Positions 28,312 to 36,504 of a DNA stretch of 45,219 bases are shown here, one piece after another. Within the stretch, counting starts at the first letter, position 1; the number at the start of each line of letters is the position of its first letter. The stretch is from a virus, in IMG/VR virus record IMGVR_UViG_3300045971_000694, positions 1-45,219 of that record; one strand, 5' to 3'. The notes under the pieces are model-generated. The model did no database searches and was not told where the DNA came from. It was given only the letters and a program-made list of their open reading frames with translations. A program made the translations under genes and the position numbers.

Positions 28312-29238
28312 ATGAGTATGTCACTTGCTGCAACCCGCGTTATCAATCCTATTCTCACCACCTATGTCCAGGGCTACCGCAACAGTGCTCTGGTTGGTGA
28401 TGCGCTGTTTCCCCGTGTGCCGGTTGAAATTTCAGGCGGCCAGATTCTGGAGTTTGGTAAAGAGGCCTTCAAGCTGTACGGTACCAACCGTGCGCCGGGT
28501 GCCAATGCCAAGCGGATTTCGTTTGGGTACCTGGGCAAATCCTATACGCTGAAAAGCAAAAGCCTGGAAGCGGTGGTGCCGCGTGAACATCTGCGCGATG
28601 CTGCGGTGGTACCGGGCATCGATCTGGCCCAGCGGGCTAATCGCCTGGTGATGAATTCGCTGCTTTTGGAGCTGGAATATGATCAGGCCACGCTGGCTAC
28701 GACGGCAGGCAATTATGACGCCAGCCATAAGATTACGCTGGCGGGTGTTACCAAGTGGTCGGATGCTGCCGCCGATCCGATTGCCCAGATGGAGACGGCT
28801 TCGGAGGCGATTCGTACAACGGTTGGTATTCGTCCGAATACGTTGTTGTTGTCGGCCCAGGCTGCCAGCGCGGCCCGTACCAATGTCAAGATCCGCGCGC
28901 AGTTCCAGTACACCAGCGCCGACAGCATTTCGAACGAGATGCTGGCCCGTGCTTTCAATATCAAAAAGCTGGTGATCGGCGATGCGGTTGTTTCTGATGA
29001 TGCCGGTGTTGTTTCGGATGTGTGGGGTAATACGGCTGTTTTGGCCTACGTGCCTGAAAGCGCCTCCGGACTGGAAGAGCCATCCTACGGCTATACCTAC
29101 ACCATGAACGGCCACCCGCTGGTTGAAGAGCCGTATTACGATAACAGTGCCAAGTCCTGGATCTACGGCGTCAGCTATGAGCGTGCGCCGGTATTGTCGG
29201 GCATTACTTCCGGTTATCTGTTTTCGGCGGTGAAGTAA
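28312..29238 (+). CDS. Major capsid protein
   Basis: The 308-residue protein starts MSMSLAATRVINPILTTYVQ and continues with GDALFPRVPVEISGGQILEF, RISFGYLGKSYTLKSKSLEA and VGIRPNTLLLSAQAASAA. This matches the major capsid proteins of transposable siphophages and related phages, which have the HK97 fold. AAAGGAG precedes ATG. It follows the protease/scaffold and decoration genes, the expected order. The absence of a long N-terminal delta domain fits use of a separate scaffold. Confidence 0.85.
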   Translation: MSMSLAATRVINPILTTYVQGYRNSALVGDALFPRVPVEISGGQILEFGKEAFKLYGTNRAPGANAKRISFGYLGKSYTLKSKSLEAVVPREHLRDAAVVPGIDLAQRANRLVMNSLLLELEYDQATLATTAGNYDASHKITLAGVTKWSDAAADPIAQMETASEAIRTTVGIRPNTLLLSAQAASAARTNVKIRAQFQYTSADSISNEMLARAFNIKKLVIGDAVVSDDAGVVSDVWGNTAVLAYVPESASGLEEPSYGYTYTMNGHPLVEEPYYDNSAKSWIYGVSYERAPVLSGITSGYLFSAVK

Positions 29239-29242
29239 AAAT

Positions 29243-29680
29243 ATGTATTGCACGTCCGATGACATCCTTGGGGTTATCCCCGAACAGGAATTGATGCAAC
29301 TGAGCGATGATACCGTTCCACCGTTTATGGTCAATACGGCTGTTGTCGCTCAGGCTATTTCTCAGGCTACCAGTCTGATTAACGGGTATATCGGCGGGAG
29401 ATATCAGCTGCCGCTGGTGACGGTGCCGGAGCTGGTTACGACAATTGCGCTTGATATCAGCGTGTACAAACTCTATCTGCGGCGTAAAAAACGGGCGCTT
29501 CCGGAGGGGGTTAAAACCGGGTATGACGATGCCATGAAACAGTTGCGGGATGTTCAGGCCGGTAAGTTATCGCTGGGGGTTGATCAAAGTGGCGTAACGG
29601 CTGCGGTGGTGAGTGGTGATGGTGTCGATTACGTTCGTGGTTATCCTGTTTTTACGCGCAGTTCATTGAGTGATTACTGA
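29243..29680 (+). CDS. DUF1320 head-completion protein (Mu gp36-like)
   Basis: The 145-residue protein begins MYCTSDDILGVIPEQELMQL and has QAISQATSLINGYIGGRYQL then PLVTVPELV and YKLYLRRKK, the DUF1320 signature. Members are helical head-tail connector proteins. It lies right after the capsid gene and its stop overlaps the next start by one base. No strong ribosome binding site precedes ATG 29243, so coupling to capsid translation is likely. Confidence 0.8.
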   Translation: MYCTSDDILGVIPEQELMQLSDDTVPPFMVNTAVVAQAISQATSLINGYIGGRYQLPLVTVPELVTTIALDISVYKLYLRRKKRALPEGVKTGYDDAMKQLRDVQAGKLSLGVDQSGVTAAVVSGDGVDYVRGYPVFTRSSLSDY

Positions 29681-30090
29681 TGCCAACAATTACCCAAATC
29701 GAAGAGGCGATAATCAGCACGATTGACGGGCTGAATCTGTTTGCGACGCTGCAATCGGCTGGACGAAAAGAGCTGCCGGAGGTGTATGCCTATCCGGCCT
29801 GTTTTGTCTTTTTCGATGGTGACAAAGCTCTGCAAAGCCTACCCCGACCCATTGATGAACTAACCTTCAGTGTGGCTATTCAGGTACAAAATCTTTCCCT
29901 GGAGCAGGAAGCTGCGCGCAATGCCTACGGGCTTAATGATTTGGTACGAGCCGTTATCCGGAATAAAACACTTGGTCTGCCCGATATCGAACAATTTACG
30001 TGTGCTTCACGGCACTGCAGTAGCTATGACGATAGCGAGGGTGTGCTTGAATATACGCATACCTATACCACCCGGCTGTATCAAAACTAA
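29680..30090 (+). CDS. Tail terminator-type protein (Mu gp37-like, DUF1834)
   Basis: The 136-residue protein has ITQIEEAIISTIDGLNLFAT, ELPEVYAYPACFVFFDG and DELTFSVAIQVQNLS, the layout of gp37-like proteins thought to complete the tail end that joins the head. A run of polar residues (CASRHCSSYDDSEGVLEYTH) near the end matches the usual last strand. It is coupled to the preceding gene by the TGATG junction. A GTTTTTA-type repeat follows its stop. Confidence 0.75.
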   Translation: MPTITQIEEAIISTIDGLNLFATLQSAGRKELPEVYAYPACFVFFDGDKALQSLPRPIDELTFSVAIQVQNLSLEQEAARNAYGLNDLVRAVIRNKTLGLPDIEQFTCASRHCSSYDDSEGVLEYTHTYTTRLYQN

Positions 30091-30128
30091 AAACTCGAAA
30101 CTAAAAACTGCTTTACAAGGAAAACACC

Positions 30129-30281
30129 ATGCCAACCATCACCATTAACGATGCTTCCGTCTACACGGTTACCGAGGTTATCGACGGAGTCGAAACCGTA
30201 ACCACGTTCCCGGCCAACCCGCCGCCAGATCCGCCGGCTCCGGTTGATCCTGCCGCCGATCCCATTTGGGCTATACAGTAA
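30129..30281 (+). CDS. Small proline-rich protein (50 aa)
   Basis: MPTITINDASVYTVTEVIDG followed by VETVTTFPANPPPDPPAP and an acidic end. AAGGAAAA precedes the ATG. Short proteins of this composition are often found just before tail tube genes in this type of phage. It has no known domain; a linker or tube accessory is possible. Confidence 0.55.
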   Translation: MPTITINDASVYTVTEVIDGVETVTTFPANPPPDPPAPVDPAADPIWAIQ

Positions 30282-30293
30282 AGGAGCGAAACC

Positions 30294-31241
30294 ATGATTT
30301 TATCAAAACGTAAAGTACTGGCCGGTAAAATAGAAACGGTTGAAGGGGTGGCAGAGGTGTTGACGGCTACTGAAGCGACTATGATCGCTATGGATGTCAA
30401 GTGGACGCCTGATATCAAAATGCTATCGCGCAATGCCGCGTTAAATACGTTGTCAAAATTGCCACAGTTGCCGGGGCTGGCTCTGGCACATATCAGTTTT
30501 AAAACCGAGCTGATCGGACGCGAAGCTGGATCAACTCTCTCTACCACCGTCCGTCCGTATATCGATCCGTATCTGCGGGCCTGTGGCTTAGCTCCCGCAT
30601 TTACCACGGGAGGCACGAATACAATCAGCTATTCGCCCGCTTCAACCGGTGTGCCTACCATTACGACTGGGGTATATGTTGACGGTGTACTTAAAAAGAT
30701 AAGCGGTGCTCGGGGTACGGTTAAATTTAGCGGGGTGGTTGGCGAACCGATTTATGCCGAGTTTGATTTTATGGGGGCCTATAATCCACTGGCTGATGCG
30801 ACGCAACTTATTCCGACGGTATCGTTTTTAGCGCCCCCTCTGCTGCACAGCGCTAATTTGATGATAGGTAGTTTCTCGCCGGTAGTAAAAAGTGTGAGTT
30901 TCGATATCGGCAATAAACTGGCACCGCGTGAAGATGTTAATTCTACCAGCGGCTATAAATCGTTCATGATTACGGATCGTGATCCGACCGGACAGTTTGA
31001 TGCTGAAATGGAGACGGTGGCAACGCACAACTGGTATGGGTTATGGAAAGCCGGAACGTCGGCCTGGTTAACAATGGGGCCGGTTGGTACCGCAACAAGT
31101 AATAAACTCTCTATCAGTGCTCCGGCTATTGTGACGACCAAAACCAGTGAAGGTGACCGCGAAGGGCTTGAAATTGCTGATACGACCTTCCAAATGTCGA
31201 TGTCGTCCGGTGATGATGAATTTAATCTGACGTTTTCGTAA
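30294..31241 (+). CDS. Major tail tube protein
   Basis: The 315-residue protein begins MILSKRKVLAGKIETVEGVA and is beta-rich throughout (SFKTELIGREAGSTLSTTVR, GTVKFSGVVGEPIYAEFDFM, RDPTGQFDAEMETVATHNWY). This is the look of siphovirus tube proteins with an extra Ig-like domain. There is no sheath gene, which confirms a non-contractile tail. AAAGGAG precedes ATG 30294. It sits between the connector genes and the tail assembly chaperones as expected. Confidence 0.75.
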   Translation: MILSKRKVLAGKIETVEGVAEVLTATEATMIAMDVKWTPDIKMLSRNAALNTLSKLPQLPGLALAHISFKTELIGREAGSTLSTTVRPYIDPYLRACGLAPAFTTGGTNTISYSPASTGVPTITTGVYVDGVLKKISGARGTVKFSGVVGEPIYAEFDFMGAYNPLADATQLIPTVSFLAPPLLHSANLMIGSFSPVVKSVSFDIGNKLAPREDVNSTSGYKSFMITDRDPTGQFDAEMETVATHNWYGLWKAGTSAWLTMGPVGTATSNKLSISAPAIVTTKTSEGDREGLEIADTTFQMSMSSGDDEFNLTFS

Positions 31242-31245
31242 AAAC

Positions 31246-31288
31246 TACCACCCCCCAACCCCCTCCTTAAAAACAGGAGGGGGAGCTT
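31246..31288. repeat. C/G-rich hairpin after the tube gene
   Basis: CCCCCTCCT (31259-31267) pairs with AGGAGGGGG (31275-31283) around TAAAAAC, flanked by further C and G runs. It looks like a reduced member of the C/G-rich repeat family. A weak terminator or attenuator role after the highly expressed tube gene is possible. Confidence 0.5.
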
Positions 31289-31306
31289 AAAATCAAGGGA
31301 GATGTA

Positions 31307-31699
31307 ATGATGTACACCTACACCATCAACGGTACCACCTATATTCAAAAGCCGCTTGTACTGGGGCAGATCGGGCAGTTGACGTCGCTGTTGCAGGATA
31401 TATCTTTTTCTGCGTTTGATCCGATCAGTATCATCGCCGCCCTGAGTGACCGCCTGCCGGGCGCTTTGGTCGTTGTACTGCGTAAAGAGGGAGAACTGCT
31501 GGCAGATAAGGATTATAGCGCAGCACTGCGCGATATTGCTGAAACAGATCTTCTCCAGGCGGTGCAAATTATTACCGATTTTTTCGACTGCAACCCGATT
31601 CAGTCTCTATTGGAAAGCCTGAACGGGATCAGTTGCGCGTTAAACCAATCGATGACTGGATCAGCGAGTTCGTCTGTATCCTTGCCGCCGGAGATATAA
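31307..31699 (+). CDS. Tail assembly chaperone, short form (lambda G-like)
   Basis: The 130-residue protein (MMYTYTINGTTYIQKPLVLG, LTSLLQDISF, ALVVVLRKEGEL) is a small acidic protein between the tube and tape measure genes, the place of lambda gpG. It coats the tape measure during tail assembly. The frame overlaps a second one in the -1 register, reached through the slippery site at 31579. GGGAG precedes ATG; the ATG at 31310 is an equally good start. Confidence 0.7.
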   Translation: MMYTYTINGTTYIQKPLVLGQIGQLTSLLQDISFSAFDPISIIAALSDRLPGALVVVLRKEGELLADKDYSAALRDIAETDLLQAVQIITDFFDCNPIQSLLESLNGISCALNQSMTGSASSSVSLPPEI

Positions 31700-31962
31700 C
31701 CCGCCATGCTGCAATTTTGTGGGGGTTTACGCTGGATGAATGCCGACCCTATCTGGAGTATCAGCAGCGCCAGATCCTTTTCCGCGAGGCGGTGATTGCG
31801 CTTAGTGGTGCCGAACCAAAACAGAAAAGAGGGGCGACGAACCGGTCGCCCCTGCGTAAAGAGCAGGCCGTAGGTGATTATTGTAAGGGTACCGGTGTGC
31901 TGGAGTGTCGGGGGATGTTTGGTGAGGGGTTAGCGAGTGCCTGTGCAACCTGTCCGGATTAG
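31307..31962 (+). CDS. Tail assembly chaperone, frameshifted long form (lambda GT-like)
   Basis: Translation of the short form up to 31585, a -1 shift at T-TTT-TTC, then continuation to the stop at 31960-31962 would give about 218 residues. The downstream frame is open well upstream of any start codon and reads RLQPDSVSIGKPERDQLRVK, then IDDWISEFVCILAAGDITRH, a coherent protein. TTG 31633 is its only independent start and has no ribosome binding site. A TAGGGGCGA-type palindrome at 31831-31855 is encoded in the distal part (RGATNRSPLR). Confidence 0.65.
31579..31585 (+). promoter_or_regulatory. Programmed -1 ribosomal frameshift site
   Basis: The heptamer TTTTTTC is in register as GAT TTT TTC. 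A one-base slip back gives TTT TTT CGA and enters the long-form frame. Position near the end of the short chaperone and before the tape measure is as in lambda and many other long-tailed phages. Confidence 0.65.
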
Positions 31963-31975
31963 GGCTTGATGCTAC

Positions 31976-32116
31976 TTACAGCATAAGCGAGCCGAGAATA
32001 AACACTGGCCCTGTTTTGGCGATGGTGTTGGCCAGGTTATATACCGGGCCAAAGCCGCTCATAACAGAAACCACAATGCTGATGAACCATATAACGATAA
32101 GAATAACGGTGAGCAT
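31976..32116 (-). CDS. Small minus-strand membrane protein beside the tape measure gene
   Basis: The 46-residue frame (MLTVILIVIWFISIVVSVMS, GFGPVYNLANTIAKTGPVFI, LGSLML) is almost entirely hydrophobic, with two membrane segments and a short polar turn. It fills the gap between the chaperone and tape measure on the opposite strand, without overlapping either. No clear Shine-Dalgarno is visible, which lowers confidence. HK97 carries a membrane superinfection-exclusion gene (gp15) in the same kind of position, and a similar role is a reasonable hypothesis. Confidence 0.5.
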   Translation of the reverse strand: MLTVILIVIWFISIVVSVMSGFGPVYNLANTIAKTGPVFILGSLML

Positions 32117-32130
32117 ATAAGGATTGTATC

Positions 32131-35046
32131 ATGGCTGATCAAAGTATCAAGCTGATAATCGAAGCGGTCAACAGATCACAGGCTGGTTTCGATTCGTTAC
32201 GAGCTGATCTGGCGAAAATCGCAGCTGGCACTGAATCCTTGAACAGCAAATTTAGCGGTTTTGCTACGCAATGCAATCAATTCAAATCCGGTTTTGGCGT
32301 AATGGCAATTGAATTTAATGCACTGGTTGACGCTGGCCGCCGCCTGGCCGGAATCTTTACCCCTGTTATTAAAACCGCGCTCGACTACAACAAGCAAATC
32401 GAAATGTCCGGCCTCGGTATCTCCGCCATTATTACCTCGATGACCGACTTGAAAGACGCCCAGGGGAATGTGCTGACCGGCGCCGCCAAGTGGCAGGAAT
32501 CCACCCGCTACACCGCTCAGGTACAGGGCGATCTGCAAAAGATAGCTATGACCACCGCCGTCACCTATCAAGAACTGGTGGCGGCCTATCAGGGTATTCT
32601 GGCTCCGGCGCTTTCTGCCAAGATGAATTTTAAGGACATCACAGAATTTACCGGCCTAATGGCCAACAGCGTCAAAGCTATTGGCCTGCCGATGCAGCAG
32701 ATTGTTCAGGAATCACGCGATCTGGTGGCGGGCACTATCGATCAGAATAGCCAGCTCTCCAAATCACTGGGTATTACCAACGAAGATGTTAAAAAGTGGC
32801 GTGAAAAGGGCACCGTCTTTGATGAGGTTAAAAAGCGGCTGGTGGGCTTTGTGTATGCCTCGAATGAGTTTAGTAACACCTGGGAGGGTGCCTGGTCAAA
32901 CTTCAAGGATGTTGCCCAGCGTGCGCTGGGCGAAGGTCTAAAACCGGCCTTTGACGGGCTGCGGGGGCAGATCGGCAAGATCACCGAGCAATTCGTCACC
33001 ATTACCAAAGATAATAAGGGCACAATTATCGATATGCAGATCAAGCCGGAAGTTATGGCCAGTCTCAAAAACATATCGTTTGAATTCAATCGCATTGTTG
33101 AATTTTCGAAGCAATTTGCGGGGATTTTGACCACTATTGCCGAACCGGCACTCTTTACGGCAATCGTATCCGGATTCGGTAAGGTTGCCTTGGCACTAGA
33201 AGGTGTCGGTATCGCAGCTCAAACAGCAAATCGTTTTTTAGCAGGTTCCGTAATCGGCGCTATGGTGATGGCCTCTTATTCGCTGGTTAAAGGTGGTATT
33301 GATGCTTCAAAAGATGCGGCTGATGTTGACTCAGTCAAATCGATATACTCAAATATCGGCGGCAAGCCGGGCGGCGAAATCGATAATCTGACGCCGTCGC
33401 TCTACCGCAAAGTGGTTGATAAAACGGCCCTGACTCCCGAACAGATGGCACTGGCGCTCAAACAGAAGCAGTTGTGGCTGTATCCTCAGACGCTCGATTC
33501 GAGTGAAGATTTTATATTTAAACAAAAGGAGTTTGACGCAGCCGCAACCGCACGTCAAAAACCATCCGGCACCCTGACACCCCACAAAACACCGCCCACC
33601 AAAGAACAAATCGCCGAAGCCAACGCCGAAGCTATTGCAGCCGCCGGGCTTGTCCGGCAAACGTCAAACGATGCCACGGAGCTGTCTCTTAAAACTGACT
33701 TGAGCGCTGTTAAAGAAAAACTGAGACAACGTAAGATACTGTATGAAAAAGGAAGCATTGACGCTAACCAGTGGATTGAGGATCAAAAAGACGCCAAAGA
33801 CCAGGAGATTGCACTGGAAGAATACGCAATTGTCACAACACAAGCGGCTTTGACTGCTGAATGGATAGCTAAGCGGGAGCATTATGCAAAAAAATCGGAT
33901 CTTGATAAGGCATATCAGGCCTACACAAAAGAGTGGAATAAGCTGGATCTGGATCATAAACTAACGCATGATAAAAACAGTGCCGCCCTGGACGATGCTG
34001 AGCTGGCCCGGATTGCCGAAGCTGGCAAGCGCAAAAAGCAGACTCTGGCTGAAAATCTGAAGGCGATTGACGATCAGGCCAAGAGTTATCAAAGAGTTCT
34101 TGAAACCAAACGCGCCTCTGGCACTATATCAGCCTCTGGCTATGAGACTGCGCTGGTACTATCACAGCAACAGGCGGCCCTTAGCAAGCGCAGTACGCTG
34201 AGCGAGGCGATTGATGCTGGTGGCAAACCGGAAGTACTGCAAGCGTTGCGAACTGATCTGGCGGGTGTTGATGAGGAGTTGATTCGCTTGGGGTTGACAG
34301 CGGAAAAACTCTCTCTGGAGCGTGACTGGTTTGCCGGTATGAAGCGCGGTCTGCAGGGGTATACGGATTCGGCCATGAATCTGGGGGCGCAGCTTGAAGC
34401 GGCCTTTGGTAATGCTTTTAAAGGTATGGAAGATGCCCTGGTGAAGTTTGCTACCACCGGCAAGCTGAACTTTACCGATATGGCTAACAGTATTATCTCG
34501 GATTTGATCCGTATCCAGATCCGGGCCTCAATCACCGGGCCGTTATCGAGTGCGCTGAGCAGCGGAATTGCCAGTCTGGTTGGCGGTATCGGTGGTGCGG
34601 CGGTGTCAGGTGCCGGATATGGAACGCCGGTGTCACCGGAAACCTACGGTGGTACGGTTTTTTCCGGCTCTGCTGCAGTGTATAATAGTGCGGGCGTCCA
34701 GCCGGTCGCCCCTACGGCTGCCGGGCCCTTTGTGGTTAAGCATGAGGGGGGTATGATCGTACCTCGCTTCCATTTTGGTGGTCTGGCTTCTGATGAGGTT
34801 CCGGCTATTTTGCAGACGCGCGAGCGGGTGTTATCGCGCGAGCAGAATACTATTTTTGAAAATTTTGTGAATACTACCTCCGCTCCCTCCTCACAAAACG
34901 TCCGTGTTGAAATCGTTAATCCGCCCGGTCAGAAAAACGCTGCTGCTTCATCCAATGCTACCTTTGACGCCGAAGGGATGGTGATCGGCATTATCCTCAA
35001 AAATATCGATTCCGGCGGAGCCTTGCGACAGGTTTTCGCCCGTTGA
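32131..35046 (+). CDS. Tail tape measure protein
   Basis: The 971-residue protein sets tail length. It begins MADQSIKLIIEAVNRSQAGF, has long helical regions, a small hydrophobic centre (about 340-385), and a C-terminal segment typical of lambda H-type tape measures (GYTDSAMNLGAQLEAAFGNA, FATTGKLNFTDMANSIISDL then IRIQIRASI). A degenerate TAGGGGCGA palindrome (34689-34715) encodes SAGVQPVAPT in frame near the C-terminus. AAGGA lies 7 bases before the ATG. Its length would predict a tail of average siphophage size. Confidence 0.85.
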   Translation: MADQSIKLIIEAVNRSQAGFDSLRADLAKIAAGTESLNSKFSGFATQCNQFKSGFGVMAIEFNALVDAGRRLAGIFTPVIKTALDYNKQIEMSGLGISAIITSMTDLKDAQGNVLTGAAKWQESTRYTAQVQGDLQKIAMTTAVTYQELVAAYQGILAPALSAKMNFKDITEFTGLMANSVKAIGLPMQQIVQESRDLVAGTIDQNSQLSKSLGITNEDVKKWREKGTVFDEVKKRLVGFVYASNEFSNTWEGAWSNFKDVAQRALGEGLKPAFDGLRGQIGKITEQFVTITKDNKGTIIDMQIKPEVMASLKNISFEFNRIVEFSKQFAGILTTIAEPALFTAIVSGFGKVALALEGVGIAAQTANRFLAGSVIGAMVMASYSLVKGGIDASKDAADVDSVKSIYSNIGGKPGGEIDNLTPSLYRKVVDKTALTPEQMALALKQKQLWLYPQTLDSSEDFIFKQKEFDAAATARQKPSGTLTPHKTPPTKEQIAEANAEAIAAAGLVRQTSNDATELSLKTDLSAVKEKLRQRKILYEKGSIDANQWIEDQKDAKDQEIALEEYAIVTTQAALTAEWIAKREHYAKKSDLDKAYQAYTKEWNKLDLDHKLTHDKNSAALDDAELARIAEAGKRKKQTLAENLKAIDDQAKSYQRVLETKRASGTISASGYETALVLSQQQAALSKRSTLSEAIDAGGKPEVLQALRTDLAGVDEELIRLGLTAEKLSLERDWFAGMKRGLQGYTDSAMNLGAQLEAAFGNAFKGMEDALVKFATTGKLNFTDMANSIISDLIRIQIRASITGPLSSALSSGIASLVGGIGGAAVSGAGYGTPVSPETYGGTVFSGSAAVYNSAGVQPVAPTAAGPFVVKHEGGMIVPRFHFGGLASDEVPAILQTRERVLSREQNTIFENFVNTTSAPSSQNVRVEIVNPPGQKNAAASSNATFDAEGMVIGIILKNIDSGGALRQVFAR

Positions 35047-35048
35047 AA

Positions 35049-35106
35049 ACCGGGGCGGGCGCAAGGCACCGCCCCTACTTAAAACTTAAAACTAAAAACT
35101 AAAAAC
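35049..35106. repeat. Repeats after the tape measure gene
   Basis: A degenerate GGGGCGGGCG...CACCGCCCCTAC palindrome (35053-35076) is followed by TTAAAAC and CTAAAAA heptamers (35079-35106). Nothing else is seen in the 87-base gap apart from the start region of the next gene. Confidence 0.65.
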
Positions 35107-35133
35107 AGTATCAGGTTTCAAAAAAGGCACACA

Positions 35134-35478
35134 ATGTCATTCCCTACATTACCGGTTTCCCCGTCGCTGCCCCTGCCGCAGGAAGCGATTGATATGACGA
35201 TCCGCAGCCAGAGTGATGGCGGCTATGTTCAGACGCGCCGGCGCACTACCCGCACGCTGCATAGCTTTGGCCCTATTAAATATTCGGTACTGCTGCAGAG
35301 CGAAAAGGTGGCTATAGAGGCGCTGGATACGACGATGGGTGGCTGGGGTATCTTCAGTTGGACACACCCTAAAGATGGTACGACGCACAATGTGCGCTTT
35401 GCCGAGAATGGCCGTCCTAAGTTTGAGCTGGTTTCGCCGGTGGCCTGGTCATGTACATTTACGTTGCAGGAGGTATGA
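35134..35478 (+). CDS. Minor tail protein (lambda M-like position)
   Basis: The 114-residue beta-rich protein (RSQSDGGYVQTRRRTTRTLH, EALDTTMGGWGIFSWTHPKD, RFAENGRPKFELVS) resembles the small minor tail proteins that join tape measure and tail tip in lambda-like tails. It directly follows the tape measure, before the L- and K-like genes. AAAAAGG precedes ATG at moderate distance. I place it by context and composition more than by a motif. Confidence 0.65.
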   Translation: MSFPTLPVSPSLPLPQEAIDMTIRSQSDGGYVQTRRRTTRTLHSFGPIKYSVLLQSEKVAIEALDTTMGGWGIFSWTHPKDGTTHNVRFAENGRPKFELVSPVAWSCTFTLQEV

Positions 35479-35479
35479 G

Positions 35480-36121
35480 ATGAAGGCGTTATCGGCAAAT
35501 CTGGTACGTGCTAAAAATATGCTGGGGGGCGATCAGCCCTGGTTGGTCCTGGTGCAGTTGATCCTCTCGGAGGTCACCACGCTGTATCTGGCCAGCAATA
35601 ATGAGGATGTTGTCTTTCAGGGGCATACCTATGCCGCTTTCCCGCTGCAAATCGAGTTACCCAAAGAAACCAGTAAGGGCGAAATGCCGCAGATCAAGCT
35701 GGGGCTGGGCAATGCCACCCGTGAGATTCAGGCACAGATGGAGGCGCTTAATGGTGGTGTGGGCTGTGGTGTGCGTCTGATTATTGTTAATGCTGGTCTG
35801 CTGACTGAAAATTATGCTGAGCTGACGCTTGATTTTATGATTATGTCGGCGGAATGTTCGCCGCAATGGGTGTCGGTGTCACTGGGGGCCCCCAGTCTGC
35901 TGAAGCGGCGTTTTCCGGTTGATAAGTATTTGGCCAATTATTGCCGGTTTACGTTTAATAGCCCGGCGGAGCGTGCAACATCCTCTAAGGGGCGCGAATG
36001 TTATTATCAGGGTAGTATGACCACCTGTAATCATACGCTGGCCGATTGTAAGGAGCGCGGTAATGCGGCCCGTTTCGGTGGCTTCCCCGGCCTGAATGCG
36101 GGTGGTTTGCGGCTGGCCTGA
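35480..36121 (+). CDS. Minor tail tip protein, lambda L-like, with four cysteines
   Basis: From ATG 35480 the 213-residue protein has a conserved N-terminal part (YLASNNEDVVFQGHTYAAFP then LQIELPKE, KLGLGNATREIQAQME) and a C-terminal cysteine-rich part. Cys155, Cys174, Cys183 and Cys190 (ECYYQGSMTTCNHTLADC) precede GNAARFGGFPG. Lambda gpL carries an iron-sulfur cluster bound by four such cysteines and sits in the tail tip. AGGAGG precedes the start and the stop overlaps the next gene by one base. The longer upstream frame lies inside the previous gene and is rejected. Confidence 0.8.
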   Translation: MKALSANLVRAKNMLGGDQPWLVLVQLILSEVTTLYLASNNEDVVFQGHTYAAFPLQIELPKETSKGEMPQIKLGLGNATREIQAQMEALNGGVGCGVRLIIVNAGLLTENYAELTLDFMIMSAECSPQWVSVSLGAPSLLKRRFPVDKYLANYCRFTFNSPAERATSSKGRECYYQGSMTTCNHTLADCKERGNAARFGGFPGLNAGGLRLA

Positions 36122-36504
36122 TGGAGTATATCGATCTGCTGGCAGCGCCGTTTGCCTGGGGTGGCCGTGGACCACAGACGTTTGATTGTTATGGCCTCTG
36201 CATGGAACTCTACAAGCGCCGGGGTATCATCCTTCCTGAATATCAAAGTAATCCTGATTTTAGTGTGATTGATGACAGTGTTAATGCGGGCATACGTGCC
36301 TGGATGATGAAGCTTGACCAGCCGGAGCCGTTCTGCTTGGTGCTGTTTAGCATCCGACCCCCCTTTGCAACGCATATCGGGGTGGTGATGGAGGATTGCC
36401 GGCGCTTCATTCATATCATGCGGAAATCACGGGTGAGTGTGGAACGTTTGGCCGATTGTATGTGGTACTCAAAAATAGTGGGATTCTATAGGTATACTCC
36501 ATGA
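36121..36504 (+). CDS. NlpC/P60-type tail hydrolase (lambda K-like)
   Basis: The 127-residue protein is a minimal NlpC/P60 peptidase: Cys23 in FAWGGRGPQTFDCYGLC and His85 in THIGVVMED, with a third polar residue around His98. In lambda-like tails this enzyme sits at the tip and cuts peptidoglycan cross-links during entry. It is placed between L- and J-like genes and overlaps both by one to four bases. The family's usual Mov34 half is absent. Confidence 0.85.
   Translation: MEYIDLLAAPFAWGGRGPQTFDCYGLCMELYKRRGIILPEYQSNPDFSVIDDSVNAGIRAWMMKLDQPEPFCLVLFSIRPPFATHIGVVMEDCRRFIHIMRKSRVSVERLADCMWYSKIVGFYRYTP

Noticed and set aside
31633-31962. Independent gene for the chaperone T part starting at TTG
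   Set aside because: No ribosome binding site, and the frame is open far upstream to the slippery heptamer, so frameshifting is the better explanation.
32131-36121. Contractile tail as in Mu itself
   Set aside because: No sheath, gp42-tube or Mu-type baseplate genes; tube, GT chaperone, L-, K- and J-like proteins show a non-contractile tail.
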